From NCBI GenBank assembly GCA_030156895.1, contig JASGLP010000003.1:1-64000 (forward strand): a stretch of 64,000 nucleotides of DNA, in the 5' to 3' direction. Made by a program: the position numbers and the translations under genes. Of the stretch, positions 20,234-29,784 are shown in pieces; position 1 is the stretch's first letter, and every line of letters begins with the position of its first letter. This DNA comes from Eubacteriaceae bacterium (GTDB taxonomy: Bacteria; Bacillota; Clostridia; Eubacteriales; Eubacteriaceae). Below the pieces are notes generated by a model that saw nothing but the letters and a program-made list of their open reading frames with translations, was not told the DNA's origin and did not search any database.

Positions 20234-21846
20234 CGATGCCACTCCGCTTCTTCCCTAATCACCGCCAAGCCGTCAGCAAAGGCAATATTACCGCTCTGTA
20301 TTTGCGCCAACACTGAATCAGCAAAAGGCAATAAGCCCTGTTTTAAAGCCACATGCCGGATGTCATCATAATTTTTCCCAGCTGAAATCGCCTCTCTGAC
20401 CTGGCGATTAACCAGTAGAACTTCCTGAATAGCTACCCGCCCTTGATAGCCAGTGCCATGACAAATCGAGCAGCCTTTGGCCTCATAAACCAATCCATCG
20501 TAGGCAAAGCGCTCTTTTTCGGAGATAGTCAAAAGACGTTCCTGCCGACAATGGGGGCAAAGACGATTAAGCAAGCGCTGGGAAATCACTCCTCGCAAGG
20601 CCGATGATAAAAGATAGGCCGGAACTTTCATATCCAGCAGGCGGGTAATGGTGGAAACCGTATTGGTGGTATGGACACTGGAAAAAAGCAGGTGTCCGGT
20701 AATCGCCGCCCGGGTGGCCATGGCTGCAGTGTTCTCATCTCGAATTTCACCGACCATAATCACGTTAGGGTCCTGTCTGAGGACCGAGCGCAAACCACTG
20801 GCAAAATCAAGGCCGGATTTTTCATTCACCTGGATCTGGTTAATCCCTTCCATCTGAAACTCAACTGGATCTTCAATGGTTACAAAATTTTCACGGCTGG
20901 TGTTGAGGGCATTTAAGAAACTATAGAGGGTAGTTGTTTTGCCGCTTCCCGTCGGTCCCGTCACTAAAATCATACCGTGGTTTGCCTGCAGCATTTGAGC
21001 CAGTTGACTTTTCTGTTTCTCCGAAAAGCCCAACTCGTCAATTCGATAAAAAAACTGCTGCTGATCAAGAATTCTTAATACAATTTTCTCGCCGTGAATG
21101 GTCGGCATAGAGGATAGACGCAGATCGATCCGCCGTCCCTGAAAGTTTATTTGCAAAGCGCCATCCTGAGGCAGCCGATGCTCTCCGATATCGCATCCGG
21201 CCAGGACTTTTAATTTGGTGATTAAACTCTTGTAGCGCTCCCGGGAAAGCATGTTTTTTTCATATAGAACACCATCGATCCGGAAACGAATCCGGCAAGT
21301 GTTCTGATAGGGCTCGATATGAATATCACTGGCACCGCGCATTACACCCTCGCTGATCAGTTCATCTGCTATATCCAGCGATTTTGCCATCTGGTCTCCG
21401 GTTGCCAGCTGGTCTGTAAAATAATATTTTCGGACCAGATTTCTGATCAATTCTTTTGGTCCCACGAAAATCCGAATATTCTGATTAAGGGCTTGCTGAA
21501 TTTGGGTAATCAACTTTTGGTCAGTGGGATCAGACATCAACACCCACAACTCATGGCCCGGTCCTTCATCAAAAGGGAAAACGTCATGACTGCGAATGAA
21601 CTCAACTGGCAGATTCCTCACCACCGCCGGATTGATCTCATGCCTGGCTGGATCAAAGATCTCGAAGCCCCATTCCTTTTGATAAATCAAGGCTAATTGG
21701 TCGAAACTGATGATCCCATCCGCAATTAAAAGATCCAGCACCGCTTCACCAGTCTTTTGCGACTGCTCGATTTTTCCAAGCAACGCTGTTTTTTTAATCA
21801 TCCCGGTTTGCAGCAGATATTCAAGGATCAGTCGGTTGTCATTCAT
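20230..21846 (-). CDS. Type II secretion / type IV pilus assembly ATPase (GspE/PilB family)
   Basis: A 538-aa hexameric ATPase that powers pilus or pseudopilus extension. It has an N-terminal T2SE-N domain, Walker A GPTGSGKTTT, the Asp box and Walker B (VIMVGEIRDENT), His box region TGHLLFSSVHTTN and the tetracysteine zinc site CPHC..CSIC typical of GspE/PilB rather than PilT. It starts at an ATG behind GGAGGG. It is translationally coupled to the GspF homologue. Confidence 0.93.
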   Translation of the reverse strand: MNDNRLILEYLLQTGMIKKTALLGKIEQSQKTGEAVLDLLIADGIISFDQLALIYQKEWGFEIFDPARHEINPAVVRNLPVEFIRSHDVFPFDEGPGHELWVLMSDPTDQKLITQIQQALNQNIRIFVGPKELIRNLVRKYYFTDQLATGDQMAKSLDIADELISEGVMRGASDIHIEPYQNTCRIRFRIDGVLYEKNMLSRERYKSLITKLKVLAGCDIGEHRLPQDGALQINFQGRRIDLRLSSMPTIHGEKIVLRILDQQQFFYRIDELGFSEKQKSQLAQMLQANHGMILVTGPTGSGKTTTLYSFLNALNTSRENFVTIEDPVEFQMEGINQIQVNEKSGLDFASGLRSVLRQDPNVIMVGEIRDENTAAMATRAAITGHLLFSSVHTTNTVSTITRLLDMKVPAYLLSSALRGVISQRLLNRLCPHCRQERLLTISEKERFAYDGLVYEAKGCSICHGTGYQGRVAIQEVLLVNRQVREAISAGKNYDDIRHVALKQGLLPFADSVLAQIQSGNIAFADGLAVIREEAEWHR

Positions 21847-21921
21847 GTCACCCTCCAGGTCGTTTTAAAAGCAGTATAGGCTTTTTTCAAGGATTTTTCA
21901 AGTTTGAATTTGCAATTCGCC

Positions 21922-21953
21922 AAAAAAAGCCCCGAAACCATTGGTTTCAGGGC
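21922..21953 (-). terminator. Terminator of the hom-lysC operon
   Basis: The stem GCCCTGAAACC/GGTTTCGGGGC with a short loop is followed on the minus strand by seven T residues, 21 bp after the lysC stop. Confidence 0.9.
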
Positions 21954-21973
21954 ATCTCAAAGGATTTAAGTAT

Positions 21974-23182
21974 TTACATATCAAATTTTTTGTGAATATG
22001 GACCATTGCTTCTTTGCCGCGTTCCTTGTCAATCAGGCAGGAAATTTTAATTTCCGAGGTACTGATAGTCTGGATATTGATACCCAGTTCAAACAGGGCT
22101 TCAAAGAATTTAGAAGCAATCTCGGCATTGGCCACTATCCCGGTACCAATAACGGAAAGTTTAGCCACACCCTGATCAAATTCAACTTTCTGGGCATTGA
22201 CTTCAAAGGCAAATTTCTGGGAAACGGCGACCGCTTCCTGCAACTCATCCACGTCAATGGTAAAGGAAATATCATTAACCGCTGTGCGGTTAACATTCTG
22301 TACGATCATATCCACGTGAATATTGGCCTTGGCCAGTGCGCTAAATAGTCTAAAGGCAATCCCGGGCTGATCCGGCACCTCAAAAATTGATATTTTTGCA
22401 ATATTTTCATCCAGCGCTACACCGCGCACCAATACTTTTTCCATTTTTACTTCCTCCTTGATAATCGTTCCTTCATTGTGATTATAACTTGAACGCACCA
22501 CTAATGGCACTTTGAATTTTTCAGCCATTTCCACTGATCGTGGATGCAGCACCTTTGCTCCGGTACTGGCCATTTCCAATACTTCCATATATGAAATTTC
22601 ATCGATCTTCGATGCCTCTTCAACAACCCGGGGATCTGCAGTATAAACACCATCCACATCGGTGTAGATCTCGCACAGCTCGGCTTTAAGCGCTGCCGCT
22701 ATGGCAACCGCCGAGGTATCCGATCCGCCCCGACCCAAGGTAGTAATATCCATGTTTTCATTAATCCCCTGAAAACCTGCGACGATGACAATTTTCTCGG
22801 CATTCAGTTCTTTTTCAATACGATGGGTATGGATATCATTAATCCGTGCCCGTTTATGGGTATTAGAGGTAACAATCCCGCACTGAGCGCCAGTCAGGCT
22901 GACCACATCATGCCCCTGAGCCTGAATCGCCATGGCCAGTAAAGAAATTGAAATCTGCTCCCCGGTTGCCAGCAGCATATCCATTTCCCGACTGGGCGGG
23001 TGCTCATCAATCTGTCGCGCCAGTTCAATCAGATCATCAGTGGTATCTCCCATTGCCGAAACCACAACCACTACTTTTTTTCCGGTTTCCTTGGTTTCAA
23101 TAATACGGCTGGCCACCCGTTTAATCCTGTTGACCGTTCCGACACTGGTGCCGCCGTACTTTTGTACTATTAAATCTTCCAT
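21974..23182 (-). CDS. lysC: Aspartate kinase
   Basis: The first enzyme of the aspartate pathway (Lys, Thr, Met) phosphorylates aspartate. The 402-aa protein opens with LIVQKYGGTSVG, has GRGGSDTSAVAIAAAL and ends in two ACT domains (about 265-400) that bind end products for feedback control. It follows hom by 15 bp and is the last gene before a strong terminator. Opposite lie thrC-thrB, so the locus groups threonine synthesis genes. Confidence 0.95.
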   Translation of the reverse strand: MEDLIVQKYGGTSVGTVNRIKRVASRIIETKETGKKVVVVVSAMGDTTDDLIELARQIDEHPPSREMDMLLATGEQISISLLAMAIQAQGHDVVSLTGAQCGIVTSNTHKRARINDIHTHRIEKELNAEKIVIVAGFQGINENMDITTLGRGGSDTSAVAIAAALKAELCEIYTDVDGVYTADPRVVEEASKIDEISYMEVLEMASTGAKVLHPRSVEMAEKFKVPLVVRSSYNHNEGTIIKEEVKMEKVLVRGVALDENIAKISIFEVPDQPGIAFRLFSALAKANIHVDMIVQNVNRTAVNDISFTIDVDELQEAVAVSQKFAFEVNAQKVEFDQGVAKLSVIGTGIVANAEIASKFFEALFELGINIQTISTSEIKISCLIDKERGKEAMVHIHKKFDM

Positions 23183-23197
23183 TTTCTCTGCTCTTTT

Positions 23198-24448
23198 CTA
23201 TTCGTAAATTCGCGCATAAAATATTTCCGGAACCTCTTTTTGAAGCAACTCAGTCATCTCATTAAAACGATCAGCTGCGATCACGCTGGTGACAACAAAA
23301 ACCTTATCTTCATTAACGATAACGGTTTTGCGATCAGCGACAGTCTCAACCGCTGCCAAAACCCTGTCCAGATCCTCTTGTTTAACAAGATTAGCGCGCA
23401 AGTAATACTTACCTTTGAAAATTGATGTTCCCGCTTTATTTAAATTTCTGCCCAATCGTAGTGATTCAGGTTTTCTGTCAGCATCCATATTAAGAATATA
23501 AAGGACATCTCCTACCACAGCATTGGCAGTCGCATCCTTACCAGCGCCTTTTCCGTAAAACTGCAGCTCACCGATAATATCCCCGGTGATTGAAATAATG
23601 TTGAATTCACTGTTGACATTGGACATGATTGAAGCTTCTTTAAAGAGAACGGGTTCCACTGTGGTGTAGAGATCATTTTCCTCCAGAATCGAATGTCCCA
23701 GATACTTGATCGTGTAACCAAGGCTGCCGGTCATTTCAATATCAACCGCCCGCACATCGGTCATTCCTCGCTTATAAACATCTTCATCTCGGATAATACT
23801 TTCGTAAGCCATTGACGACAAAATCGAAAGCTTTCTTGAAACATCATAGCCTTCCACATCAGCCGTGGGATCAGCCTCTGCAAAGCCGATGGATTGAGCC
23901 AGAGCCAGAGTATCTGCAAAATCAGCTCCTTCTTCAGTCATTTTAGAAAGAATAAAATTGGTGGTTCCGTTTAAAATTCCCTTAATTTCTGTGACCCGAT
24001 TGATTTTCATTTCTTCTTTCAGACTGCCAATGATCGGAATCCCGCCGCCGACTGATGCTTCATAGCGAAGCACCACACCATTTTCTTCCGCCAGGTTCAA
24101 AAGTTCCTGAAAATATTCTGAAATAACTGCTTTGTTGGCTGTCACCACATGTTTTTTTGCTTTCAGACAGGCCTTGATCATTTCGTACTCAAAATCCATC
24201 CCGCCCATTAACGCAACAACTAAACCAATGCTGTCGTCTTCCAGAATTTCTTTGGGATCAGTGACAACTTTTCCCACAGTATCTCCCAGGTCTTTCGATG
24301 CATCCCGTTCCAGTACCTTTGTAATGACCGGACTTGAACGTCTGTTTTCGATATCTGTAAAGTTCCCTGAAAATTTTCCTTTATTAAGATTAATCAGTTC
24401 ATATACCCCAGAACCAATGGTTCCATGGCCCAAAAGCGCGATATTCAA
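23198..24448 (-). CDS. hom: Homoserine dehydrogenase
   Basis: It reduces aspartate semialdehyde to homoserine with NAD(P)H. It has the Rossmann start IALLGHGTIGSGVYEL, the catalytic region KGILNGTTNFILSKM, the AEADPTADVEGYD motif and a C-terminal ACT domain. Length is 416 aa. The start is TTG, 7 nt after GAGGTG. It is transcribed divergently from thrC across a 133-bp shared regulatory gap and leads the hom-lysC unit. Confidence 0.95.
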   Translation of the reverse strand: MNIALLGHGTIGSGVYELINLNKGKFSGNFTDIENRRSSPVITKVLERDASKDLGDTVGKVVTDPKEILEDDSIGLVVALMGGMDFEYEMIKACLKAKKHVVTANKAVISEYFQELLNLAEENGVVLRYEASVGGGIPIIGSLKEEMKINRVTEIKGILNGTTNFILSKMTEEGADFADTLALAQSIGFAEADPTADVEGYDVSRKLSILSSMAYESIIRDEDVYKRGMTDVRAVDIEMTGSLGYTIKYLGHSILEENDLYTTVEPVLFKEASIMSNVNSEFNIISITGDIIGELQFYGKGAGKDATANAVVGDVLYILNMDADRKPESLRLGRNLNKAGTSIFKGKYYLRANLVKQEDLDRVLAAVETVADRKTVIVNEDKVFVVTSVIAADRFNEMTELLQKEVPEIFYARIYE

Positions 24449-24487
24449 TAAAATTCACCTCAAAATCTGTATTTATTTTAAAAACAC

Positions 24488-24516
24488 TTGTTTTTTATCG
24501 AAAAACATTCTATCAT
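24488..24516 (+). promoter_or_regulatory. Promoter of thrC-thrB-ACT operon
   Basis: TTGTTT (24488-24493), 17-bp spacer, TATCAT (24511-24516), about 65 bp before the thrC ATG. It lies in the gap shared with divergent hom. I see no T-box or leader peptide here. Confidence 0.6.
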
Positions 24517-24581
24517 ATAGTTACGGGAACTTCAATACCCCTAAATGAAAATATTGATTGAATAATTCTGGAGGCCTTTAC

Positions 24582-26078
24582 ATGAAAAAAAGCTATCACA
24601 GCACTCGTTCCAAAGACATCAGCGTATCAGCATCTCAGGGAATCCTACAAGGATTAGCCCCTGACGGCGGACTTTTCGTCCCTGACTTTATCCACCAACT
24701 GAAACTTTCTCCCGACTCTTTTAAAGGAAAAACCTATGGTCAAATGGCCAAAATTATTTTTGGAGCTTTTCTCAATGACTTTAGCCAAGAGCAAATCGAT
24801 CACGCCGTTCAATCCGCATATTACAGTGGAAAATTTTCAAAAGATGAACCCGTTGCCCTTAAAAAGGTTGGCGACCGATATTTTTTGGAATTATTTCATG
24901 GCCCAACCTGTGCCTTTAAGGATATGGCTTTGACCATTTTACCATATTTAATGACCGAATCCATGAAAATAACCGATCATCAGAAAAAAATTATGATCCT
25001 GACAGCGACCTCCGGAGATACCGGAAAAGCGGCCTTAGAAGGCTTTGCCGATGTCGCAGATATCAGCATTCTGGTTTTTTATCCTAAAGACGGTGTCTCG
25101 ACGGTTCAGGAAAAACAGATGCTGACACAGGCCGGTAAAAACACCTGCGTCATCGGTGTCGACGGTAACTTTGACGATACCCAGAACGGCGTCAAGGAGA
25201 TCTTAAATGACGCAGCAATTGCCAAAGAGCTCGATTCCGACGGAATGATTTTCTCATCGGCTAACTCCATTAATATCGGCAGACTCCTTCCCCAGGTGGT
25301 TTATTATTTTTACAGCTATTATAAACTCCTTGCTGATGGCGAGATTGCTGATGGTGAAAAAATCAATTTTGTTGTCCCCACTGGTAATTTTGGCAATATT
25401 TTAGCGGGTTATTATGCCCAAATTTTAGGCCTGCCGATCAACAAACTGATCTGCGCCTCCAATGCCAATAATGTTCTGACCGACTTTTTTACAAGCGGAT
25501 CATATGACCGCAATCGGGACTTTTATAAAACCAGTTCGCCATCGATGGACATCTTAATCTCCAGCAATCTTGAGCGTCTGCTTTTTGACTTGTACGATGG
25601 AGATACAACCGCTATTTCCGACCTGATGCAGTCTTTAAAGAGTCAAGGATCTTATCGCGTTTCTCCAGCTGTAATGGATAAGGCCGCCATTTTCTATGGC
25701 GGATATGCTGACGAAGCAGAAACTTCTATGGCAATCAAAAGCGCCTTTGACGATTTTAATTACCTGATGGATCCCCATACCGCTGTTGCCGATAAAGTTT
25801 ACGCTGATTATGTCAAAGCTTCCGGCGATGACAGCAAAACGGTCATTTTATCAACTGCCAGCCCCTATAAATTTGGCCGGTCAGTTTATGAAAGTATTTT
25901 TGGTCAAAGCCCGGAAGATGATTATGCAATTCTTGATTCTCTGGCGCAAAAAACCGGCACCGAAATTCCACTACCACTAAAAGATCTGGCCACCAAAGAT
26001 AATAAACATCAGCTTCAGTGTGGTAAAAACGGAATGTCTCAAGCCGTTTTAGAATTTTCCAAACAACAGGTGAAATAA
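24582..26078 (+). CDS. thrC: Threonine synthase
   Basis: This PLP enzyme makes threonine from O-phosphohomoserine. At 498 aa it is the long form, with an N-terminal YHSTRSKD..PDGGLFVP block, the PLP lysine in CAFKDMALT, the glycine-rich phosphate loop TATSGDTGKAA and PTGNFGNILAGYYA. I chose the ATG at 24582 because GGAGG lies 7 nt upstream. An in-frame start 8 codons earlier has no such site. It is immediately followed by thrB. Confidence 0.96.
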   Translation: MKKSYHSTRSKDISVSASQGILQGLAPDGGLFVPDFIHQLKLSPDSFKGKTYGQMAKIIFGAFLNDFSQEQIDHAVQSAYYSGKFSKDEPVALKKVGDRYFLELFHGPTCAFKDMALTILPYLMTESMKITDHQKKIMILTATSGDTGKAALEGFADVADISILVFYPKDGVSTVQEKQMLTQAGKNTCVIGVDGNFDDTQNGVKEILNDAAIAKELDSDGMIFSSANSINIGRLLPQVVYYFYSYYKLLADGEIADGEKINFVVPTGNFGNILAGYYAQILGLPINKLICASNANNVLTDFFTSGSYDRNRDFYKTSSPSMDILISSNLERLLFDLYDGDTTAISDLMQSLKSQGSYRVSPAVMDKAAIFYGGYADEAETSMAIKSAFDDFNYLMDPHTAVADKVYADYVKASGDDSKTVILSTASPYKFGRSVYESIFGQSPEDDYAILDSLAQKTGTEIPLPLKDLATKDNKHQLQCGKNGMSQAVLEFSKQQVK

Positions 26079-26978
26079 ATGATAACAGTCACTGTCCCAG
26101 GAACCAGCGCCAATTTAGGCCCCGGCTTTGACGCCTTCGGCCTGGCTCTGTCTATTTACAACACCTTTTCCTTTGAAGAAAAAACGGATGGCAAATTAAC
26201 CATCCGTGGGGTTGAAAGAAAATATCAGGGCACCAGCAATCTGGTTTACAAGTCAATGCAAAAAGTCTTTACCAAAATCAATTATAAACCCAAAGGGCTT
26301 TATCTAAACAGCCAGATAGAGGTCCCCATCAGCCGAGGTCTTGGCAGCTCAGCCACCTGTATCGTGGCTGGTCTCTATGGCGCCAACGCTCTGGTCGGCA
26401 ACCAACTATCCACTGACGAGCTCTTTGATCTGGCGGTGGAAATGGAAGGCCATCCTGATAACGTGGCTCCTGCCATTTTTGGCGGACTGGTCGTTTCAAT
26501 GAACGAGCAGGGTCATAACCTTTTTATAAAAAATACGGTGCACCCTTCCTATGATTTTTACGCCTTGATCCCGGACTTTCCCTTATCTACCCAGGATGTC
26601 CGTGAAGTTCTGCCTAAAAAAATCAATTTTGGCGACGCTACCCATAACCTGCCCCGGGCGACCATGACCTATCTTTCCCTGGTCAATGGCCAGCACGAGA
26701 TTTTGCGTCATTCCATGAAAGATCGCCTGCATCAGCCTTACCGCAAAAAACTGATTGCCCATTACGATGCAATGATCCGGAAATCCCGCGAGTTTGGCGC
26801 TTTAAACGCCTGTATCAGTGGCGCCGGTCCCACCATTCTGGTGATCTGCGACAATTCCAATCAGGATTACGAAAAAGAAATCACGGACTATATGCGTTTA
26901 AAAACACCCAACTGGCAGATACTTAAATTAAAACTCGACCAAACCGGCGTAGTGGTTGATGGAGGTGTCTGTGATTAA
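26079..26978 (+). CDS. thrB: Homoserine kinase
   Basis: This GHMP-family kinase supplies O-phosphohomoserine to ThrC. The 299-aa protein has VPGTSANLGPGFDAFG at the N terminus, the ATP loop PISRGLGSSATC and the C-terminal CISGAGPTILVI. The ATG starts directly after the thrC stop with no gap, and an AGGTG site lies within thrC's last codons. Confidence 0.96.
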   Translation: MITVTVPGTSANLGPGFDAFGLALSIYNTFSFEEKTDGKLTIRGVERKYQGTSNLVYKSMQKVFTKINYKPKGLYLNSQIEVPISRGLGSSATCIVAGLYGANALVGNQLSTDELFDLAVEMEGHPDNVAPAIFGGLVVSMNEQGHNLFIKNTVHPSYDFYALIPDFPLSTQDVREVLPKKINFGDATHNLPRATMTYLSLVNGQHEILRHSMKDRLHQPYRKKLIAHYDAMIRKSREFGALNACISGAGPTILVICDNSNQDYEKEITDYMRLKTPNWQILKLKLDQTGVVVDGGVCD

Positions 26979-27405
26979 AGAATATCTGATTGTCCATCGA
27001 AAAATCCTTCCGGACTTCTACACAAAAGTTGTAGAAGCCCGGATTCTACTGGAATCTTCCCAGTGCAAATCAGTCAGTGAAGCGGTCAAACAAGTTGGAA
27101 TCAGCCGCAGCACCTACTATAAGTATAAAGACTATATTTTTACGCCTTCGGAAAATTATGGCCGTAAGTTTACCCTGTCTTTTAAACTTAATGACTCTCA
27201 GGGGATTCTTTCGACGGTTCTCAATGTCCTGAGTGATCATCACACCAGCATCATCACTATCCATCAGGATATCCCCATTAATAATGCGGCCATTGTAATT
27301 GTCACCCTCGACGGTAAAGGTTTACTGATCAGCATTGACGAGCTGATTCGCATTCTCAAACAGCTTGAAGGCGTTCACTCCGTCCATCTGATCGCTATGG
27401 AATAA
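26971..27405 (+). CDS. ACT-domain regulator (PheB / UPF0735 family)
   Basis: A 144-aa protein with an N-terminal helix-turn-helix-like segment (SVSEAVKQVGISRSTYYKYKD) and a C-terminal ACT domain (KFTLSFKLND..., about 70-144). The family is often called PheB and sits with hom/thrB in Firmicutes. It is thought to be an amino-acid-responsive regulator, not a chorismate mutase. The start is taken as the GTG at 26971, 5 nt after GGAGG, overlapping the end of thrB. Threonine or homoserine sensing is inferred from context. Confidence 0.85.
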   Translation: MIKEYLIVHRKILPDFYTKVVEARILLESSQCKSVSEAVKQVGISRSTYYKYKDYIFTPSENYGRKFTLSFKLNDSQGILSTVLNVLSDHHTSIITIHQDIPINNAAIVIVTLDGKGLLISIDELIRILKQLEGVHSVHLIAME

Positions 27406-27409
27406 AAAA

Positions 27410-27638
27410 AATCTGGCCTCTTGGTCAGATTCTGTGTTGCAAATAAACCCCGTACCAACCAATTGGAATCCGCTGTCTGCACGCGGATTCGTACAGTTGC
27501 AATTTGGGAATCAGCTAAATAATAGCGTTTTCCAGCAACTGTTCGCCCCGAGGCAGAACAGCTGGATCTCCAATCGTCGATACTCAGTCACATAAATTGA
27601 CTTTGTCTTTAAGTTTAATCTGGCCTTTCGGTCAGGTT
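27410..27638 (-). repeat. Dispersed terminator-flanked palindromic repeat, copy C
   Basis: The most diverged copy, inverted relative to A and B. Flanking hairpins 27410-27431 and 27617-27638 share AATCTGGCC..GGTCAG with different 4-nt loops and are direct copies of each other. The outer arms have drifted to GTACCAAC (27452-27459) and GTCGATAC (27576-27583). On the minus strand these still pair along all eight positions using one swapped A-T pair and two G-U wobbles. On the plus strand two mismatches arise. It lies between the convergent ACT regulator and GIY-YIG-like genes, and its right hairpin overlaps the last codons of the latter. Confidence 0.82.
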
Positions 27639-27946
27639 TTTTCATTCCAAATTTCCAGCAAAGTGGCCAAATCCTCTTTAAACTCGCGATCACTCTGACT
27701 TTCTTTTTTTTCCAGTTCCTCCAGCACTTCAAAGGAAAATGCTTCTTTGCCAAAAGTTTTCCAATCTTTTAACATGGCCGGCTCGGGACAGGAGTCGGTA
27801 CTAACCGAAAAAGCAAAGCGGTTTTTCTGGCCTTCCAGACCCTTAGTCGATTTTAGCCAGACCTTCTCGCCGCAGCGAATGCCATAGATCCCACCAACTA
27901 TGCTTTTGTTCTTGTAATTCTCTTTTAAAGCTTTTTTTCGTTCCAT
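27632..27946 (-). CDS. GIY-YIG nuclease-like small protein
   Basis: A 104-aa protein resembling the small clostridial GIY-YIG-like family: charged N-terminal helix, SIVGGIYGIRCGEKVWL beta region, then FGKEAFSFEVLEELEKKE and a final acidic helix. The canonical GIY...YIG pair is not intact (GIYGIR only), so nuclease activity is doubtful. The start is the ATG at 27946 behind AGGGAG. It follows the XRE-desulfoferrodoxin gene by 10 bp. Its 3' end lies within a flank of repeat copy C. Confidence 0.6.
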   Translation of the reverse strand: MERKKALKENYKNKSIVGGIYGIRCGEKVWLKSTKGLEGQKNRFAFSVSTDSCPEPAMLKDWKTFGKEAFSFEVLEELEKKESQSDREFKEDLATLLEIWNEKT

Positions 27947-27956
27947 TGGCCACTCC

Positions 27957-28559
27957 CTAATAAACAAACAAACCGTGATCCGAACAATAGTAATACAGCT
28001 TACTGCCAAATTTTGTTCCCAGTTTTCCGCCGATCATTTTAGGCAGCCGCAGTGCTGCGGTCTGCTCCGGATACAGTCTGACTAAAAGACTGCGATCACT
28101 GCTGACAAAAGCCACAAAGGAGATAAAATGAGCCTTGTTCATGTCATGTTCAAAGGTCACATAGTAATCCCCATCGTCATCAGTAACCATCGGTTGGTGA
28201 TGATGATCCACCGGTTTGGGGACAAGTGCCGCAAGCTTTCGGCCACAGCACGAAGCCTCTGCGTCACCAGTCATACTGATGACATTGCCACAGTTTTTAC
28301 AGACGTAAAATTTTATGCGTTTCATATTTCCTGTTTCCATCTCGTTTAATTCCAGATCTCCCAACATCAGTTTTTCAATATTTACCTGAAAAAGCTCAGA
28401 CAACCCCGTCAGCAAAGATATTTCCGGACATCCCAGTCCCCGCTCCCATTTCGAGATCGTTTTATCGCTTAAATGCATTAAATCGGCAACTTGTTTCTGA
28501 GTCATGCCCTTTTCTTTGCGCAGGCTTCTCAAAAGCCCACCTACCTTTTGACAGTCCAT
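27957..28559 (-). CDS. XRE-family regulator fused to desulfoferrodoxin-like domains
   Basis: A 200-aa protein. Residues 5-60 form an XRE helix-turn-helix (MTQKQVADLMHLSDKTISKW). Residues about 80-105 carry the CKNC..CC pattern of the desulfoferrodoxin Fe(Cys)4 centre. The C-terminal half resembles a superoxide reductase fold and ends YYYCSDHGLF. The fusion suggests a redox- or iron-sensing repressor. Whether the second iron site is functional is uncertain: HHHQP and FEHDM supply possible histidines. The ATG at 28559 follows GGAGG. Such fusions are known in Clostridia. Confidence 0.85.
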   Translation of the reverse strand: MDCQKVGGLLRSLRKEKGMTQKQVADLMHLSDKTISKWERGLGCPEISLLTGLSELFQVNIEKLMLGDLELNEMETGNMKRIKFYVCKNCGNVISMTGDAEASCCGRKLAALVPKPVDHHHQPMVTDDDGDYYVTFEHDMNKAHFISFVAFVSSDRSLLVRLYPEQTAALRLPKMIGGKLGTKFGSKLYYYCSDHGLFVY

Positions 28560-28626
28560 AGCCCCTCCTTCAGTTATTGTATCCTGAAAATCGCGCCACT
28601 TCAATCGACGCATCGTAGAGTTTATA

Positions 28627-29784
28627 TTAGTAAAGCATGATGGTCATGGTATAAAGATCGTCATCCGAAAGATAAGTGTAAGCCCCTAGTGTCTCATTCA
28701 TCACTGTTTTTGCTACTTCCATCATATCTGGACTGCTTACGGCAAAGTAAAAATATTTATCACCATTTGAAAAAGCAGTGGTTACATCATTGCGAAGCCG
28801 CAATCGATCTGTATCCGAATCTAACTGATAAAGTCTATTTTCATGAACGTAGTAATTATTAGCTGTAGCCGTAAACTCCGGATAATAGATCAATGTCTGG
28901 TCAATTTCATGGGTCTTTAAAAGTTGGTTGGTATTGACGCAAAAGTAATCATAGGAAATATTTTTATCCGGTTCCGAGTTATCCAAAACCCCCAGTTCCC
29001 CCCAAGTGGCATCAAGATAATAGTAATCATTGTCCAGCAGAACTAAATCCCAGGCATGGGCCCCCTGCAAATTCACATATCCACTGACATAGGAACAGTC
29101 GATCCCCTGCTTGTCGAGCAAGTATTTAACCGTTTTTGAGTAGCCAGCACAAACCGAAGCCTTTCTAGCCAACACACTATAGATGTTCTGATCATCCGCA
29201 TTTTCCTGATAACTGGTGTTTTTTATCACATATTCATAGGTATATTTAACAATCTGATAAGCATCAAAAGATGGGTTGATACCCGCCTCATACTGGGTAT
29301 AGGCCTGATCAATTTCAGCCTGGCGGCGGTCTTTTTCCACTTCATCGTATGGATAAGCAACCGTCACCGACGAAACCATATCCGACTTTTCATCATAGTA
29401 ATAGGAAAAAGTATCGGTCCAGAAAATTTCCGGAAAATCGTAATCAATGGCCATCATTATCCGTTCAATTGCCATGGAATCCACACCCGAAACCGGTATT
29501 TCACTTTCATAGTTTTTCAGGCCGTTTGCAATCACCCAGTAAGCTTCCTTTTCTTCACCATACAAATAATGATAGGCATCATACTCCGGTATCGTGTCCT
29601 CATCAACAGTCATTTCTTCCGACTGATCAACCTGCTCCTGTACAGGCTCAAGAATTTCCTGAACCTGCGAGCCTTCAAGGTCATCATCCAAAACCAACAG
29701 GGTAATGCCGGAAAATAACAGAGTCAGGACAAGAAAGCCACCAATTCCCAGTATAAATTTTATTGCGCTGCTCCTTTTATTCAT
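28627..29784 (-). CDS. Membrane-anchored transglutaminase-like protein
   Basis: A 385-aa protein with an N-terminal membrane anchor (about residues 8-32), an acidic linker, then an extracellular domain with a transglutaminase-type cysteine-protease core: Cys212 (ASVCAGYSK), His243 (GAHAWD) and Asp258 (YLDATWGE). The triad is complete. It may process or cross-link cell-wall peptides, but the substrate is unknown. The ATG at 29784 follows AGAGG. Transcribed alone, upstream of the XRE gene with a 67-bp gap. Confidence 0.85.
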   Translation of the reverse strand: MNKRSSAIKFILGIGGFLVLTLLFSGITLLVLDDDLEGSQVQEILEPVQEQVDQSEEMTVDEDTIPEYDAYHYLYGEEKEAYWVIANGLKNYESEIPVSGVDSMAIERIMMAIDYDFPEIFWTDTFSYYYDEKSDMVSSVTVAYPYDEVEKDRRQAEIDQAYTQYEAGINPSFDAYQIVKYTYEYVIKNTSYQENADDQNIYSVLARKASVCAGYSKTVKYLLDKQGIDCSYVSGYVNLQGAHAWDLVLLDNDYYYLDATWGELGVLDNSEPDKNISYDYFCVNTNQLLKTHEIDQTLIYYPEFTATANNYYVHENRLYQLDSDTDRLRLRNDVTTAFSNGDKYFYFAVSSPDMMEVAKTVMNETLGAYTYLSDDDLYTMTIMLY

